From NCBI RefSeq assembly GCF_009852415.1, contig NZ_WOXS01000002.1:6426001-6490000 (forward strand): a DNA stretch of 64,000 bases. The letters are read 5' to 3'. A program made the translations under genes and the position numbers. Source of the DNA: Streptomyces sp. Tu 3180. GTDB lineage: Bacteria > Actinomycetota > Actinomycetes > Streptomycetales > Streptomycetaceae. Positions 16,216 to 23,874 of the stretch are shown here, piece by piece. Under the pieces are notes generated by a model. It saw only the letters and a program-made list of their open reading frames with translations. It was not told the DNA's origin and ran no database searches. Every line of letters begins with the position of its first letter. The stretch's first letter is position 1.

Positions 16216-17556
16216 GTGACAGCTGGCCACTCGCCCCCCGCGCCCCCCGCCCCGAGGCGACGCCCCGCACGGGTGGCGCGCACCGGCCTGTGCGCGCTCC
16301 TCGCCGCCAACGCGGCGGTCGTCGCCGTCCTCTTCGTCCGGTCCGGCCCCGGCGCGGACGTCCTCGTCCTGCTGGGCCGCCTCACCGGCCTCTACGCCGC
16401 CCTGCTGATGGCCTTCCAGCTGCTGCTGGTGGCCCGGCTGCCCTGGCTGGACCGCCGGATCGGCATGGACCGGCTGACCCTGTGGCACCGCCGGCTCGGC
16501 TTCGGCCTGCTGTGGACGCTCCTGGCCCACGCGGTCTTCCTCACCCTCGGCTACGCCGGGATGTCCTCGACGGACCCGGTGACCCAGCTCGTCGACCTCG
16601 CGGAGACCGTCGAGGGAGTCCTGCGCGCCGTCGTCGCCCTGGCGCTGATCCTCGTCGTCGGCGCGGTCTCGGCCCGCCGCGCCCGGCGCCGACTGGCGTA
16701 CGAGACCTGGCACTTCATCCACCTGTACACCTACGTCGCCGTGGTGCTGGCCTTCACCCACCAGGTCGCGGTCGGCTCCACCTTCACCGCCTCGCCGGCC
16801 GCCACCGCCTACTGGTACGGGCTGTGGGGCACCGCGCTGACCGCGGTGTTCGCCGGCCGGCTCGTCCTGCCGCTGTGGCGGAACCTGCGCCACCGGCTGC
16901 GGGTCACGGCCGTCGTCCCCGAGAACGACGACGTGGTGTCCGTCCACATCACCGGCCGCGACCTGGACCGGCTGCCCGCCCGCGCCGGCCAGTTCTTCCT
17001 GTGGCGGTTCCTGACCAGGGACCGCTGGTGGCAGGCCAACCCGTTCTCCCTGTCCGCCGCACCCGACGGCCGCACCCTGCGCCTCACCGTGAAGGCCGCC
17101 GGCGACGGCAGCGCGGCCCTGCGCCATCTGAAGCCCGGCACCCGCGTGTTCGCCGAAGGCCCCTACGGCGCCTTCACCGCCCTGCACCGCACCCGTCCGG
17201 ACGTCCTGCTCGTCGCCGGCGGCGTCGGTGTCACCCCGATCCGCGCCCTGCTGGAGGAACTGCACGGCCACGCCGTCGTCCTCTACCGGGTGACCAGCGA
17301 CTCCGACGCCGTCCTCCACGACGAGCTGCGCGAACTGGCCCTCGCCAGGGGCGCCGAACTGCACCTGATCACCGGCCCGTCCGTACCGGACCGGCTCGCC
17401 CCCGGCGAACTGTCCCGGCTCGTGCCCGACCTCACCGGCCGGGACGTCTACGTCTGCGGTCCGCCCGGCATGACCACCGCGGTGCTGCGCGGCCTGCGCG
17501 AACTGGGCGTACCCGAGCGGCAGATCCACTTCGAGCGCTTCAGCCTGGCCGGATGA
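16216..17556 (+). CDS. Ferric-reductase-like transmembrane flavoprotein (FNR superfamily)
   Basis: A 446-residue protein. Its N-terminal half is a ferric-reductase-like membrane domain of about six helices with conserved His in LWHRRLGFGLLWT, LLAHAVF, WHFIHLYTY and FTHQVAV that would ligate two haems. The C-terminal half is a ferredoxin-NADP-reductase module: FAD-binding PFSLSAAPDG and NAD-binding VAGGVGVTPIRALLEE, ending VYVCGPPGMTTAV. It should move electrons from NAD(P)H across the membrane. AAGGAG lies about 8 nt before the GTG. The next two genes encode an FMN-carrying protein and its FMN transferase, the probable electron acceptors. Confidence 0.9.
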   Translation: MTAGHSPPAPPAPRRRPARVARTGLCALLAANAAVVAVLFVRSGPGADVLVLLGRLTGLYAALLMAFQLLLVARLPWLDRRIGMDRLTLWHRRLGFGLLWTLLAHAVFLTLGYAGMSSTDPVTQLVDLAETVEGVLRAVVALALILVVGAVSARRARRRLAYETWHFIHLYTYVAVVLAFTHQVAVGSTFTASPAATAYWYGLWGTALTAVFAGRLVLPLWRNLRHRLRVTAVVPENDDVVSVHITGRDLDRLPARAGQFFLWRFLTRDRWWQANPFSLSAAPDGRTLRLTVKAAGDGSAALRHLKPGTRVFAEGPYGAFTALHRTRPDVLLVAGGVGVTPIRALLEELHGHAVVLYRVTSDSDAVLHDELRELALARGAELHLITGPSVPDRLAPGELSRLVPDLTGRDVYVCGPPGMTTAVLRGLRELGVPERQIHFERFSLAG

Positions 17557-17623
17557 GGGCGCGGCGAACCGGGCGGACCGGCGGACCGGCGCACCGGGGA
17601 ACGACGAGAACGAGGAGAACACC

Positions 17624-18019
17624 GTGAGACGAGCACTTCCCGTCCTGGTCCTGGCCGTCGCGGGCCTGATCCCGGTCTGGCGCCACACCCCTTCGCCCAC
17701 GGCGCAGGCCGCCGGACCCGTGCCCGCCCCTTCGCCGCCGGCCTCGCCGGGCGGCACCACCCGGGTGGTCGCGGGCCCCGCCGTCGACACCGAGAAGGGC
17801 CCCGTGCAGGTCGAGGTCACCCTCGACGGCGACCGCATCAGCGCCGTACGGATGCTCCGGCAGCCGGACCACCCGCAGACCACGGCAGCGGTGCCGGTCC
17901 TCATCGAGGAGACGCTCCGGGCGCAGAGCGCCGACGTCGACACGGTCTCCGGCGCCACCGTCACCAGCGACGGCTACCGGGAGTCGCTGCAGGCCGCCCT
18001 CGACGCCCAGGACCCCTGA
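17624..18019 (+). CDS. Exported FMN-binding domain protein
   Basis: A 131-residue protein with an N-terminal signal or anchor helix (LPVLVLAVAGLIPVWRH) and a Pro/Ala-rich linker to about residue 45. A single FMN-binding domain ends in DTVSGATVTSDGYRESLQ. The SGAT motif is the family site where FMN is covalently linked to Thr by ApbE, and the ApbE gene begins one base after this stop. It should act as a surface-side one-electron carrier fed by the upstream membrane reductase. A reductase with just one short FMN domain is a minimal version of such chains. Confidence 0.9.
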   Translation: MRRALPVLVLAVAGLIPVWRHTPSPTAQAAGPVPAPSPPASPGGTTRVVAGPAVDTEKGPVQVEVTLDGDRISAVRMLRQPDHPQTTAAVPVLIEETLRAQSADVDTVSGATVTSDGYRESLQAALDAQDP

Positions 18020-18020
18020 G

Positions 18021-18800
18021 GTGCGGCGCGTCGAGCACGTCATGGGGTTCCCGGTGTCGCTGCGCGTCGACGACGAGGGGTTCGACGAGACCGCGGCGGA
18101 CCGGCTCTTCGCCTGGCTCGGGGAGGTGGACCGCCGCTTCAGCCCGTTCCGCGAGGACAGCGAGGTCCGCCGCCTGGACCGGGGCGGACCGGGCTCCGGC
18201 CGGATCAGCCGCGAACTGGCCGAAGTCCTCGCCCTGGGCGAGCGGTACCGGGCCGAGACCCGGGGCGCCTTCGACGTACGGCTGCCCGGCCGCCGCCTCG
18301 ACCCCTGCGCGGTGGTGAAGGGCTGGTCGGTGCAGAAGGCGGCCGACCTGCTCACGGCCGCCGGGGCACGGCGGTTCTGCCTCAACGCCGGCGGTGACGT
18401 GGTCGTGGCCGGCGGACCGTGGCGCGTGGGCGTACGGCACCCGGAACACGCCGGCCGGCTGTGCACCGTCCTGGAGCTCACCGACGGCGCGGTCGCGACC
18501 TCCGCGCGCTACGAGCGCGGCGACCACATCGTCGACGGGCGCACCGGCCTCCCGGCGACCGGTCTGCTCGCCGTGACCGTCGTCGCCCCCACCCTCACCG
18601 AGGCGGACGCGGTCGCCACGGCGGCCTTCGCCCTGGGGCGGGAGGGCATCGACTGGGCCGCCGCGCGGGAGGGTTGCGAGGTGTTCGCCGTGGACGCGGA
18701 CCGCAGGGTGTCGCGGACGGCGGGGTTTCCCGTGGCGGGCGCGGGGCAGGCTGTCCGGCGCGCGAGCCGCGTTCCTGGTTCTGCCGGAGGCGCCGTCTAG
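18021..18800 (+). CDS. apbE: FAD:protein FMN transferase ApbE
   Basis: A 259-residue protein. ApbE attaches the FMN half of FAD to Thr in SGAT-type motifs using Mg. Motifs: VEHVMGFPVSLRV, the RRFSPFREDSEVRRL segment, DPCAVVKGWSVQKAADLL, FCLNAGGDVVVAGG, and HIVDGRTGLPATGLLAVTVV, which contains the metal/substrate loop. No signal peptide or lipobox is visible, unlike many ApbE proteins, so modification may occur inside the cell before export. The GTG starts one base after the FMN-protein stop, giving a tight three-gene operon. Confidence 0.9.
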   Translation: MRRVEHVMGFPVSLRVDDEGFDETAADRLFAWLGEVDRRFSPFREDSEVRRLDRGGPGSGRISRELAEVLALGERYRAETRGAFDVRLPGRRLDPCAVVKGWSVQKAADLLTAAGARRFCLNAGGDVVVAGGPWRVGVRHPEHAGRLCTVLELTDGAVATSARYERGDHIVDGRTGLPATGLLAVTVVAPTLTEADAVATAAFALGREGIDWAAAREGCEVFAVDADRRVSRTAGFPVAGAGQAVRRASRVPGSAGGAV

Positions 18801-18810
18801 ACTCGACCGG

Positions 18811-18834
18811 CGACAGACCGACAGACCGACAGAC
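18811..18834 (+). repeat. Three tandem copies of octamer CGACAGAC in the opuC promoter region
   Basis: CGACAGAC is repeated exactly at 18811-18818, 18819-18826 and 18827-18834, followed by a perfect 12-bp palindrome CGGCCTAGGCCG at 18839-18850. Both lie in the 82 bp between apbE and the ABC ATPase start. They could be operator repeats or a slippage-prone tract that alters promoter spacing. Confidence 0.7.
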
Positions 18835-18882
18835 CGTACGGCCTAGGCCGAAACTCCCGCCGTCCGAAGGGCATTCCGCGTC

Positions 18883-20007
18883 TTGATACGGATCGACTCA
18901 GTCACGAAGCGCTACCCGGACGGCACGGTGGCGGTCGACCGGCTCTCGCTGGACGTCCCGGACCGCTCGATCACCGTCCTCGTCGGCCCCTCGGGCTGCG
19001 GCAAGACCACCACCCTCCGCATGATCAACCGGATGGTGGAACCCACCGAGGGCACGATCCTCCTCGACGGCGAGGACATCCAGCGGCAGCCCGTCACCGC
19101 CCTGCGCCGGTCCATGGGCTACGTCATCCAGAACGCCGGGCTCTTCCCGCACCGCACCATCGTCGACAACATCGCCACCGTGCCCCGGATGCTCGGCTGG
19201 GGCAGGCGGCGCGCCCGGGAGCGGGCCGCGGAGCTGATGGAACGGGTGGGCCTGGACACCTCGCTGGCCGAGCGGTACCCCTACCAGCTCTCCGGCGGCC
19301 AGCAGCAGCGCGTCGGGGTGGCGCGGGCGCTCGCCGCGGACCCGCCGGTGCTGCTGATGGACGAGCCGTTCTCCGCCGTCGACCCCGTGGTGCGCAAGGG
19401 GCTGCAGGACGAACTCCTCAGGATCCAGGAGGAGCTGGGCAAGACCATCGTCTTCGTCACGCACGACATCGACGAGGCGGTCAAACTGGGCACCATGGTC
19501 GCCGTCCTGCGCGAGGGCGGCCGGCTCGCCCAGTACGCGCCGCCCGCGGAACTGCTGTCCGCCCCCGCGGACGGCTTCGTCGAGGACTTCCTCGGCGCCG
19601 ACCGCGGCATCCGGCGGCTGTCCTTCCTCCCGTCCGCCGCACTGGAGTTGAACACCGACGCCGTGATCCCGGCCGACGCGCCCGCCGAGCGGATCGCCGC
19701 GTCGGACGCCCCGTACCTCCTCGTCACCGGACCCGACGGCCGCCCGCTCGGCTGGGCCGGACCGGGCGAGCTGACCGCCGGGGACATCAGGGCGGACCGG
19801 CTGCTGCCCCACGGGCGGCCGTTCGTGCCCGGCGCCGACTCCCTGCGGGTCGCCCTCGACTGCGCCGTGCTCTCGCCCACCGGCTGGGCCGTCGCCGTGG
19901 ACGCCGACGGCCGGGTCACCGGAGTCGTCTCCCAGCAGGCCATCGGCGAGGCGATCCGCGCCGCCCACGCCCGGGGCCGCACGGACAAGGCCGAGGTCGC
20001 CCCGTGA
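18883..20007 (+). CDS. OpuC-type glycine betaine/choline/proline ABC transporter ATPase
   Basis: A 374-residue ATP-binding subunit. Walker A is GPSGCGKTTTLRMINRM, the signature LSGGQQQRVGVARALA, Walker B VLLMDEPFSAVDP, and the H-loop FVTHDIDEA. Residues about 235-374 form an accessory CBS-like region, where OpuA/OpuC ATPases sense ionic strength. The start is TTG at 18883. It is first of four genes (ATPase, permease, permease, binding protein) and overlaps the first permease by GTGA. The complex takes up compatible solutes under osmotic stress. Confidence 0.92.
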   Translation: MIRIDSVTKRYPDGTVAVDRLSLDVPDRSITVLVGPSGCGKTTTLRMINRMVEPTEGTILLDGEDIQRQPVTALRRSMGYVIQNAGLFPHRTIVDNIATVPRMLGWGRRRARERAAELMERVGLDTSLAERYPYQLSGGQQQRVGVARALAADPPVLLMDEPFSAVDPVVRKGLQDELLRIQEELGKTIVFVTHDIDEAVKLGTMVAVLREGGRLAQYAPPAELLSAPADGFVEDFLGADRGIRRLSFLPSAALELNTDAVIPADAPAERIAASDAPYLLVTGPDGRPLGWAGPGELTAGDIRADRLLPHGRPFVPGADSLRVALDCAVLSPTGWAVAVDADGRVTGVVSQQAIGEAIRAAHARGRTDKAEVAP

Positions 20008-20708
20008 ACGGCTTCTTCGACATCCCCAGCGACCTCCAGCACAGCTGGGCCGGCCTGATCGGGCTGCACGTCAGGGAGGCCCTGCTGCCGGTGGCCGCCG
20101 GGCTGCTGCTCGCCCTGCCGCTCGCCCAGCTGTGCGTGCGCTTCCGCCGGCTGTACCCGCCCGTGCTCGGGGCGGCGACCGTGCTGTACGCCATCCCCTC
20201 CCTGGCGTTCTTCGTCGTCCTCATCGACTACACCGGCCAGACCGAGCTCACCGTGATGATCCCGCTGGCCGTGTACAGCCTGGTGGTGCTGATCCCGGCG
20301 ATCGTCGACGGCGTCCGCTCGGTACCGCAGGAGACCCTGGCGGCGGCCACCGCCATGGGCTTCGGCCCCGTACGCCGCTACCTCCAGGTGCAGCTGCCGA
20401 TCGCCGCGCCCGCCATCGTCGCCGGCCTGCGGGTGGCCACGGTGTCGAGCATCTCGCTCGTCAGCGTCGGCGCCCTGATCGGCAACCAGGGCGCCCTCGG
20501 CAACCTGCTCGCGGCGGCGCAGAAGTACGACCGGCCGGAGCTGGCGGTGAACGCCGTGCTCACCATGGCCGCCCTGGCGATCCTGTGCGACGCGGCGCTG
20601 GTGCTGCTGCGGACCCTGCTGACCCCCTGGATGCCGCGCGGCGCACGGCTGCGTCCGCGGCCCGCCGCGCGGCCGCAGCGACCCGGACCCGAGGCTGTGA
20701 TCCGGTGA
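20004..20708 (+). CDS. OpuC-type ABC transporter permease 1
   Basis: A 234-residue inner-membrane permease with about five to six helices. The EAA-type coupling loop is ETLAAATAMGFGPVRRYLQV followed by QLPIAAPAIVAGLRVAT. The N-terminal HVREALLPVAAGLLLALPLA and the core VLYAIPSLAFFVVLIDYTGQ are typical of OpuCB/OpuCD. The GTG overlaps the ATPase stop and the next GTG overlaps its own stop, so all three are translationally coupled. It probably pairs with the second permease as a heterodimer. Confidence 0.92.
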   Translation: MNGFFDIPSDLQHSWAGLIGLHVREALLPVAAGLLLALPLAQLCVRFRRLYPPVLGAATVLYAIPSLAFFVVLIDYTGQTELTVMIPLAVYSLVVLIPAIVDGVRSVPQETLAAATAMGFGPVRRYLQVQLPIAAPAIVAGLRVATVSSISLVSVGALIGNQGALGNLLAAAQKYDRPELAVNAVLTMAALAILCDAALVLLRTLLTPWMPRGARLRPRPAARPQRPGPEAVIR

Positions 20709-21370
20709 ACGTCCTCACCTTCGTCAACGCCTTCTTCGGCGACGGCGCCCACTGGCACGGCTACGACGGCATCCCGCGGCGCCTCCTCGAACACCTCCAG
20801 TACACGCTGCTCGCCCTCGCCCTCGCCGCCGCGATCGGACTGCCCGTCGGGCTGCTGACGGGGCACACCGGGCGCGGCGGGAACGCACTGGCCTTCGTCG
20901 CCAACGCCGCCCGCGCCCTGCCCAGTTTCGGTCTGCTGGTGCTGGTGGCCCTGCTGATCGGTTTCGGCCTGCTGCCCGTGATGATCCCGCTGGTCGTGCT
21001 GGCCGTCCCGCCGATCCTGGTGACCACCTACGAGGCCGTCCGCTCCGTCGACCCCTCCCCGGTGGACGCCGCCCGGGGCATGGGCATGCGCGAGTCGCGG
21101 ATCCTCCTGCGGGTCGAACTGCCGGTGGCGCTCCCGCTGATCCTGAGCGGCCTGCGCTCGGCGGCCGTCCAGATCGTGTCGACGGCCACCATCGCCGCGT
21201 ACGTCGGTCTCGGCGGCCTCGGCCGGTACATCGTCGACGGGCTCTACCAGCGCGACTACGAGAAGGTCGTCGGCGGCGCCACGCTGGTGGCCGTCCTCGC
21301 GCTCCTCACGCTCGCGGTGTTCTGGGCGGCGGAGCGGCTGGCGGTGTCGCCCGGGGTGCGCAGGAACTGA
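20705..21370 (+). CDS. OpuC-type ABC transporter permease 2
   Basis: A 221-residue permease. The core NAARALPSFGLLVLVALLIG and coupling loop DAARGMGMRESRILLRVELP are typical of the OpuCB/OpuCD family. It starts at GTG 20705, four bases inside the end of permease 1. The binding-protein gene follows after a 74-bp gap that contains its own promoter-like sequence, unlike the overlapping junctions upstream. Confidence 0.92.
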   Translation: MNVLTFVNAFFGDGAHWHGYDGIPRRLLEHLQYTLLALALAAAIGLPVGLLTGHTGRGGNALAFVANAARALPSFGLLVLVALLIGFGLLPVMIPLVVLAVPPILVTTYEAVRSVDPSPVDAARGMGMRESRILLRVELPVALPLILSGLRSAAVQIVSTATIAAYVGLGGLGRYIVDGLYQRDYEKVVGGATLVAVLALLTLAVFWAAERLAVSPGVRRN

Positions 21371-21408
21371 CGATCGCTCAGGTTCCGGAAACCGTGACCC
21401 GGATGTTC

Positions 21409-21438
21409 TTGACTGACCGTGAAGCGGCTGGATTGGAT
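21409..21438 (+). promoter_or_regulatory. Internal promoter for the solute-binding protein (leaderless)
   Basis: TTGACT (21409-21414), an 18-nt spacer and TTGGAT (21433-21438) make a good housekeeping-type promoter. The expected transcription start falls at the ATG at 21445. It lies between the permease stop and the binding-protein gene, so the binding protein can be made in excess of the transporter. Confidence 0.6.
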
Positions 21439-21444
21439 CGGTGG

Positions 21445-22398
21445 ATGACTTCCAGCGCACAGAGCAGCAGGTCCAGGACGAGGCACACCGGCGCGGCCGC
21501 CGCGCTCACCGCCGCGGTGGCGCTGCTCGCGGGCTGTTCCTCCGGCGACACCTCCGACAACCCCCTGGCGGGCGAGAAGGCGAAGGCCGGCACCGTCGTC
21601 GTCGGCTCGAACAACTTCGCCGAGAGCACCCTGCTCGCCGACATCTACGGCGAGGCGCTCCGGGCCAAGGGCATCAAGGTCACCTACAAGCACAACATCG
21701 GCAGCCGCGAGACGACGTACGGCCTGATGAAGAACGGCTCCATCACGGTCCTGCCGGAGTACAACGGCTCGCTGCTCGCCTACCTCGACCCCGAGGCCGA
21801 GCAGACGTCGGCGCAGGCCGTGAACGAGGCCGTCAAGGCCAAACTGGACAAGAGGCTGACGCTGCTGGAGTCGTCGCCGGCCGAGGACAAGGACTCGGTG
21901 AGCGTCAACGCCGGGACGGCGAGGAAGTACGGCCTCACGGCCTCCTCCACCCTCGCCGACCTCAAGGACGTCGCACCGCGGATGGTGATCGGCGGATCCC
22001 CGGAGTTCCAGACCCGCCGGCAGGGGCTGAAGGGCCTGGAGTCCGTCTACGGCCTGAAGTTCAAGTCCTTCAAGGCGCTCGACGCGGGCGGGCCGCTGAC
22101 CCAGGCGGCGCTCGCGGGGAACACGGTGCAGGCGGCGGACATCTTCACCACGGACCCGACCATCGTCAAGGAGAAGTTCGTCGTCCTGAAGGACCCGGAG
22201 AACCTCTTCGGGTTCGCGAACGTGACCCCGCTGGTGCACAAGGACGGGCTCTCCCCGGAGGGCGTCGACGCGCTCGACGCGGTCTCCGCGAAGCTGGACA
22301 CCGAGACCCTCCTCGACCTGGACGCCCAGGTGCAGCTGGAGAAGAAGGACCCGCTGGACGTGGCCAAGGCCTGGCTGAAGTCGGCCGGCCTGGACTGA
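21445..22398 (+). CDS. OpuC-type glycine betaine/choline-binding lipoprotein
   Basis: A 317-residue substrate-binding subunit. The signal peptide ends in the lipobox LLAGC (Cys about residue 30), so it is lipid-anchored outside the membrane. The mature domain is OpuAC/QAT type: VVVGSNNFAESTLLADIYGE, YKHNIGSRETTYGLMKNGSI, LPEYNGSLLAYLDP and ADIFTTDPTIVKEKFVVLKD. ATG 21445 (MTSSAQSSRSR) is preferred to an upstream ATG at 21394, since the promoter predicts a leaderless start there. It ends at a strong terminator shared with the convergent conservon. Confidence 0.92.
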   Translation: MTSSAQSSRSRTRHTGAAAALTAAVALLAGCSSGDTSDNPLAGEKAKAGTVVVGSNNFAESTLLADIYGEALRAKGIKVTYKHNIGSRETTYGLMKNGSITVLPEYNGSLLAYLDPEAEQTSAQAVNEAVKAKLDKRLTLLESSPAEDKDSVSVNAGTARKYGLTASSTLADLKDVAPRMVIGGSPEFQTRRQGLKGLESVYGLKFKSFKALDAGGPLTQAALAGNTVQAADIFTTDPTIVKEKFVVLKDPENLFGFANVTPLVHKDGLSPEGVDALDAVSAKLDTETLLDLDAQVQLEKKDPLDVAKAWLKSAGLD

Positions 22399-22416
22399 CG
22401 CCCGGCGGAGCACCGC

Positions 22417-22452
22417 CCCGTGGGACGCGGCGGGCCCGCCGCGTCCCACGGG
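22417..22452. terminator. 36-bp perfect palindrome, bidirectional terminator
   Basis: Eighteen consecutive base pairs around the centre 22434/22435, with half-site CCGTGGGACGCGGCGGG plus one more base. It lies 18 bp after the binding-protein stop and 5 bp before the end of the convergent GTPase gene, so it can terminate both transcripts. No U-tract is present. Confidence 0.85.
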
Positions 22453-22456
22453 CGGC

Positions 22457-23053
22457 TCACCGCGCCGGGGCCGCCTCGGCGATCAGCCGGTCGATCAGCG
22501 CGATGAGCACGTCCCGGCACGACTCCCGCTCCCGCGCGTCGCACAGCAGCACCGGCACGCCCTCCGGCAGCGTCAGCGCCTCCCGGATGTCCTCGGCCGG
22601 GTACGGGTGCTCGCCGTGGAAGCCGTTGACGGCGATCACGAACGGGATGCCCCGGCGTTCGAAGAAGTCGATCGCGGCGAAGCTGGACTCGGGCCTGCGC
22701 ACGTCCACCAGGACCACCGCGCCCAGCGCGCCGAGCGCCAGGTCGTTCCACATGAACCAGAACCGCTGCTGGCCCGGCGTGCCGAAGAGGTACAGCACCA
22801 GGTCGTCGGAGACGGTGATCCGGCCGAAGTCCATGGCCACCGTGGTGGCACGTTTCTCCTCGATGCCGTCCAGGTCGTCGACGTCCAGGCCCGCCATGGT
22901 CAGCGGTTCCTCGGTGCGCAGCGGGACGATCTCGCTGACCGAGCCGACCATGGTCGTCTTGCCCACGCCGAAGCCTCCGGCGATCAGGATCTTGACCGTG
23001 TCGGGTGCCGAACGCTCGGCGGCGGCCCGGGCGACGGTGTCAGAGCCGGCCAA
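22457..23053 (-). CDS. Conservon Ras-like GTPase (CvnD type)
   Basis: A 198-residue small GTPase. The P-loop is IAGGFGVGKTTMVGSVSEI (G1), the G3 region is LYLFGTPGQQRFWFMW, and VIAVNGF takes the place of the NKxD motif, as is usual for this MglA/CvnD group. It starts at TTG 23053, 14 bp inside the DUF742 gene. In conservons it works with the roadblock, DUF742 and sensor-kinase proteins as a membrane-associated signalling complex. It is last of the minus-strand operon. Confidence 0.93.
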   Translation of the reverse strand: MAGSDTVARAAAERSAPDTVKILIAGGFGVGKTTMVGSVSEIVPLRTEEPLTMAGLDVDDLDGIEEKRATTVAMDFGRITVSDDLVLYLFGTPGQQRFWFMWNDLALGALGAVVLVDVRRPESSFAAIDFFERRGIPFVIAVNGFHGEHPYPAEDIREALTLPEGVPVLLCDARERESCRDVLIALIDRLIAEAAPAR

Positions 23054-23399
23054 GGCCGTCCCTCACTTTCTGCAGCAGGTCCAGGTCCGGGGTGGTGCGG
23101 GTGACGGGGTGCGGCGGGTGGGCGGTGATCCGGCCCGCCTCCAGCAGGTCGCAGAGCAGGATGACGACCACGCTCACCGGGAGGTCGAGACGCGCGGCGA
23201 GCTCGGCGACCGCGACCGGCTCGGCGCACAGCCGCAGGATCCGTGTGTGCTCGGGCTGCGGCCGGGGGGCCGCCGGAGGCTGCGGGTCCACCGCCGTCAC
23301 CGTCGTGATGAGCGTGAAGTCGGCGCGGCTGGGCCGGGTCCGGCCACCGGTCAGGGTGAACGGCCTTACGAGCCGGCCCGCCGAGTCGCCTCCCCCCAC
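23040..23399 (-). CDS. DUF742 conservon protein (CvnC type)
   Basis: A 119-residue protein: RLVRPFTLTGGRTRPSRADF at the N-terminus, then a winged-helix-like segment, HTRILRLCAEPVAVAELAAR and LDLPVSVVVILLCDLLEAG. It starts at GTG 23399, one base after the roadblock stop, and overlaps the GTPase start by 14 bp. Its biochemical role is poorly understood; in conservons it accompanies the GTPase and roadblock proteins. Confidence 0.92.
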   Translation of the reverse strand: MGGGDSAGRLVRPFTLTGGRTRPSRADFTLITTVTAVDPQPPAAPRPQPEHTRILRLCAEPVAVAELAARLDLPVSVVVILLCDLLEAGRITAHPPHPVTRTTPDLDLLQKVRDGLGRL

Positions 23400-23400
23400 C

Positions 23401-23832
23401 TCACACGCCGGGGTCGACGACGGGGCCGGCCGCGGCCCGCGGCGCCGCGCTGAGGTGCTCGCCGATCTTCTTCACCAGCATGTTCATCTGGTACGCCACC
23501 ACGCCGACGTCCGCGCCGGGACCGGTGAGCACCACCAGGTGGGCGCCGGGACCGGCCGAGGTGAGGATCAGGAAGCTGTTGGCCATCTCGATGAGCGCCT
23601 GGCGCACCGGGCCGCCGCGGAAGTCCATGCTGACGCCCTTGCTGAGGCTCATCAGACCGGAGGCGGTCGCGGCGAGGCGTTCGGCGTCGTCGCGCAGGAA
23701 GCCGGTGGACTTGCTGACCACCAGCCCGTCCTCGGAGAGCACCACGGCCTGGTTCACGTCGGCGACGCGTTCCACGAGTCCGGTCAGCAGCTGGTCCAGC
23801 TGGGTGTGGGTGGCGGGGGTGGGGCGTGTCAT
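23401..23832 (-). CDS. Roadblock/LC7 protein (CvnB type)
   Basis: A 143-residue protein with the roadblock/LC7 fold: QLDQLLTGLVERVADVNQAV, VLSEDGLVVSKSTGFLRDDA, ANSFLILTSAGPGAHLVVLT and VGVVAYQMNMLVKKIGEHL. In MglB/CvnB systems this protein regulates the GTPase nucleotide state. ATG 23832 (MTRPTPATH) is preferred over 23847 because GAAGGAA lies about 5 nt upstream of it. It sits between the sensor kinase and DUF742 genes. Confidence 0.92.
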   Translation of the reverse strand: MTRPTPATHTQLDQLLTGLVERVADVNQAVVLSEDGLVVSKSTGFLRDDAERLAATASGLMSLSKGVSMDFRGGPVRQALIEMANSFLILTSAGPGAHLVVLTGPGADVGVVAYQMNMLVKKIGEHLSAAPRAAAGPVVDPGV

Positions 23833-23874
23833 GGCGGGTTCCTTCATGAGCGGTCGACGTCGGCGTTTCGGCGG

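Noticed and set aside
18811..18834. The octamer repeats as a CRISPR-like array
   Set aside because: Units are contiguous, 8 bp long and without spacers; no cas genes are nearby.
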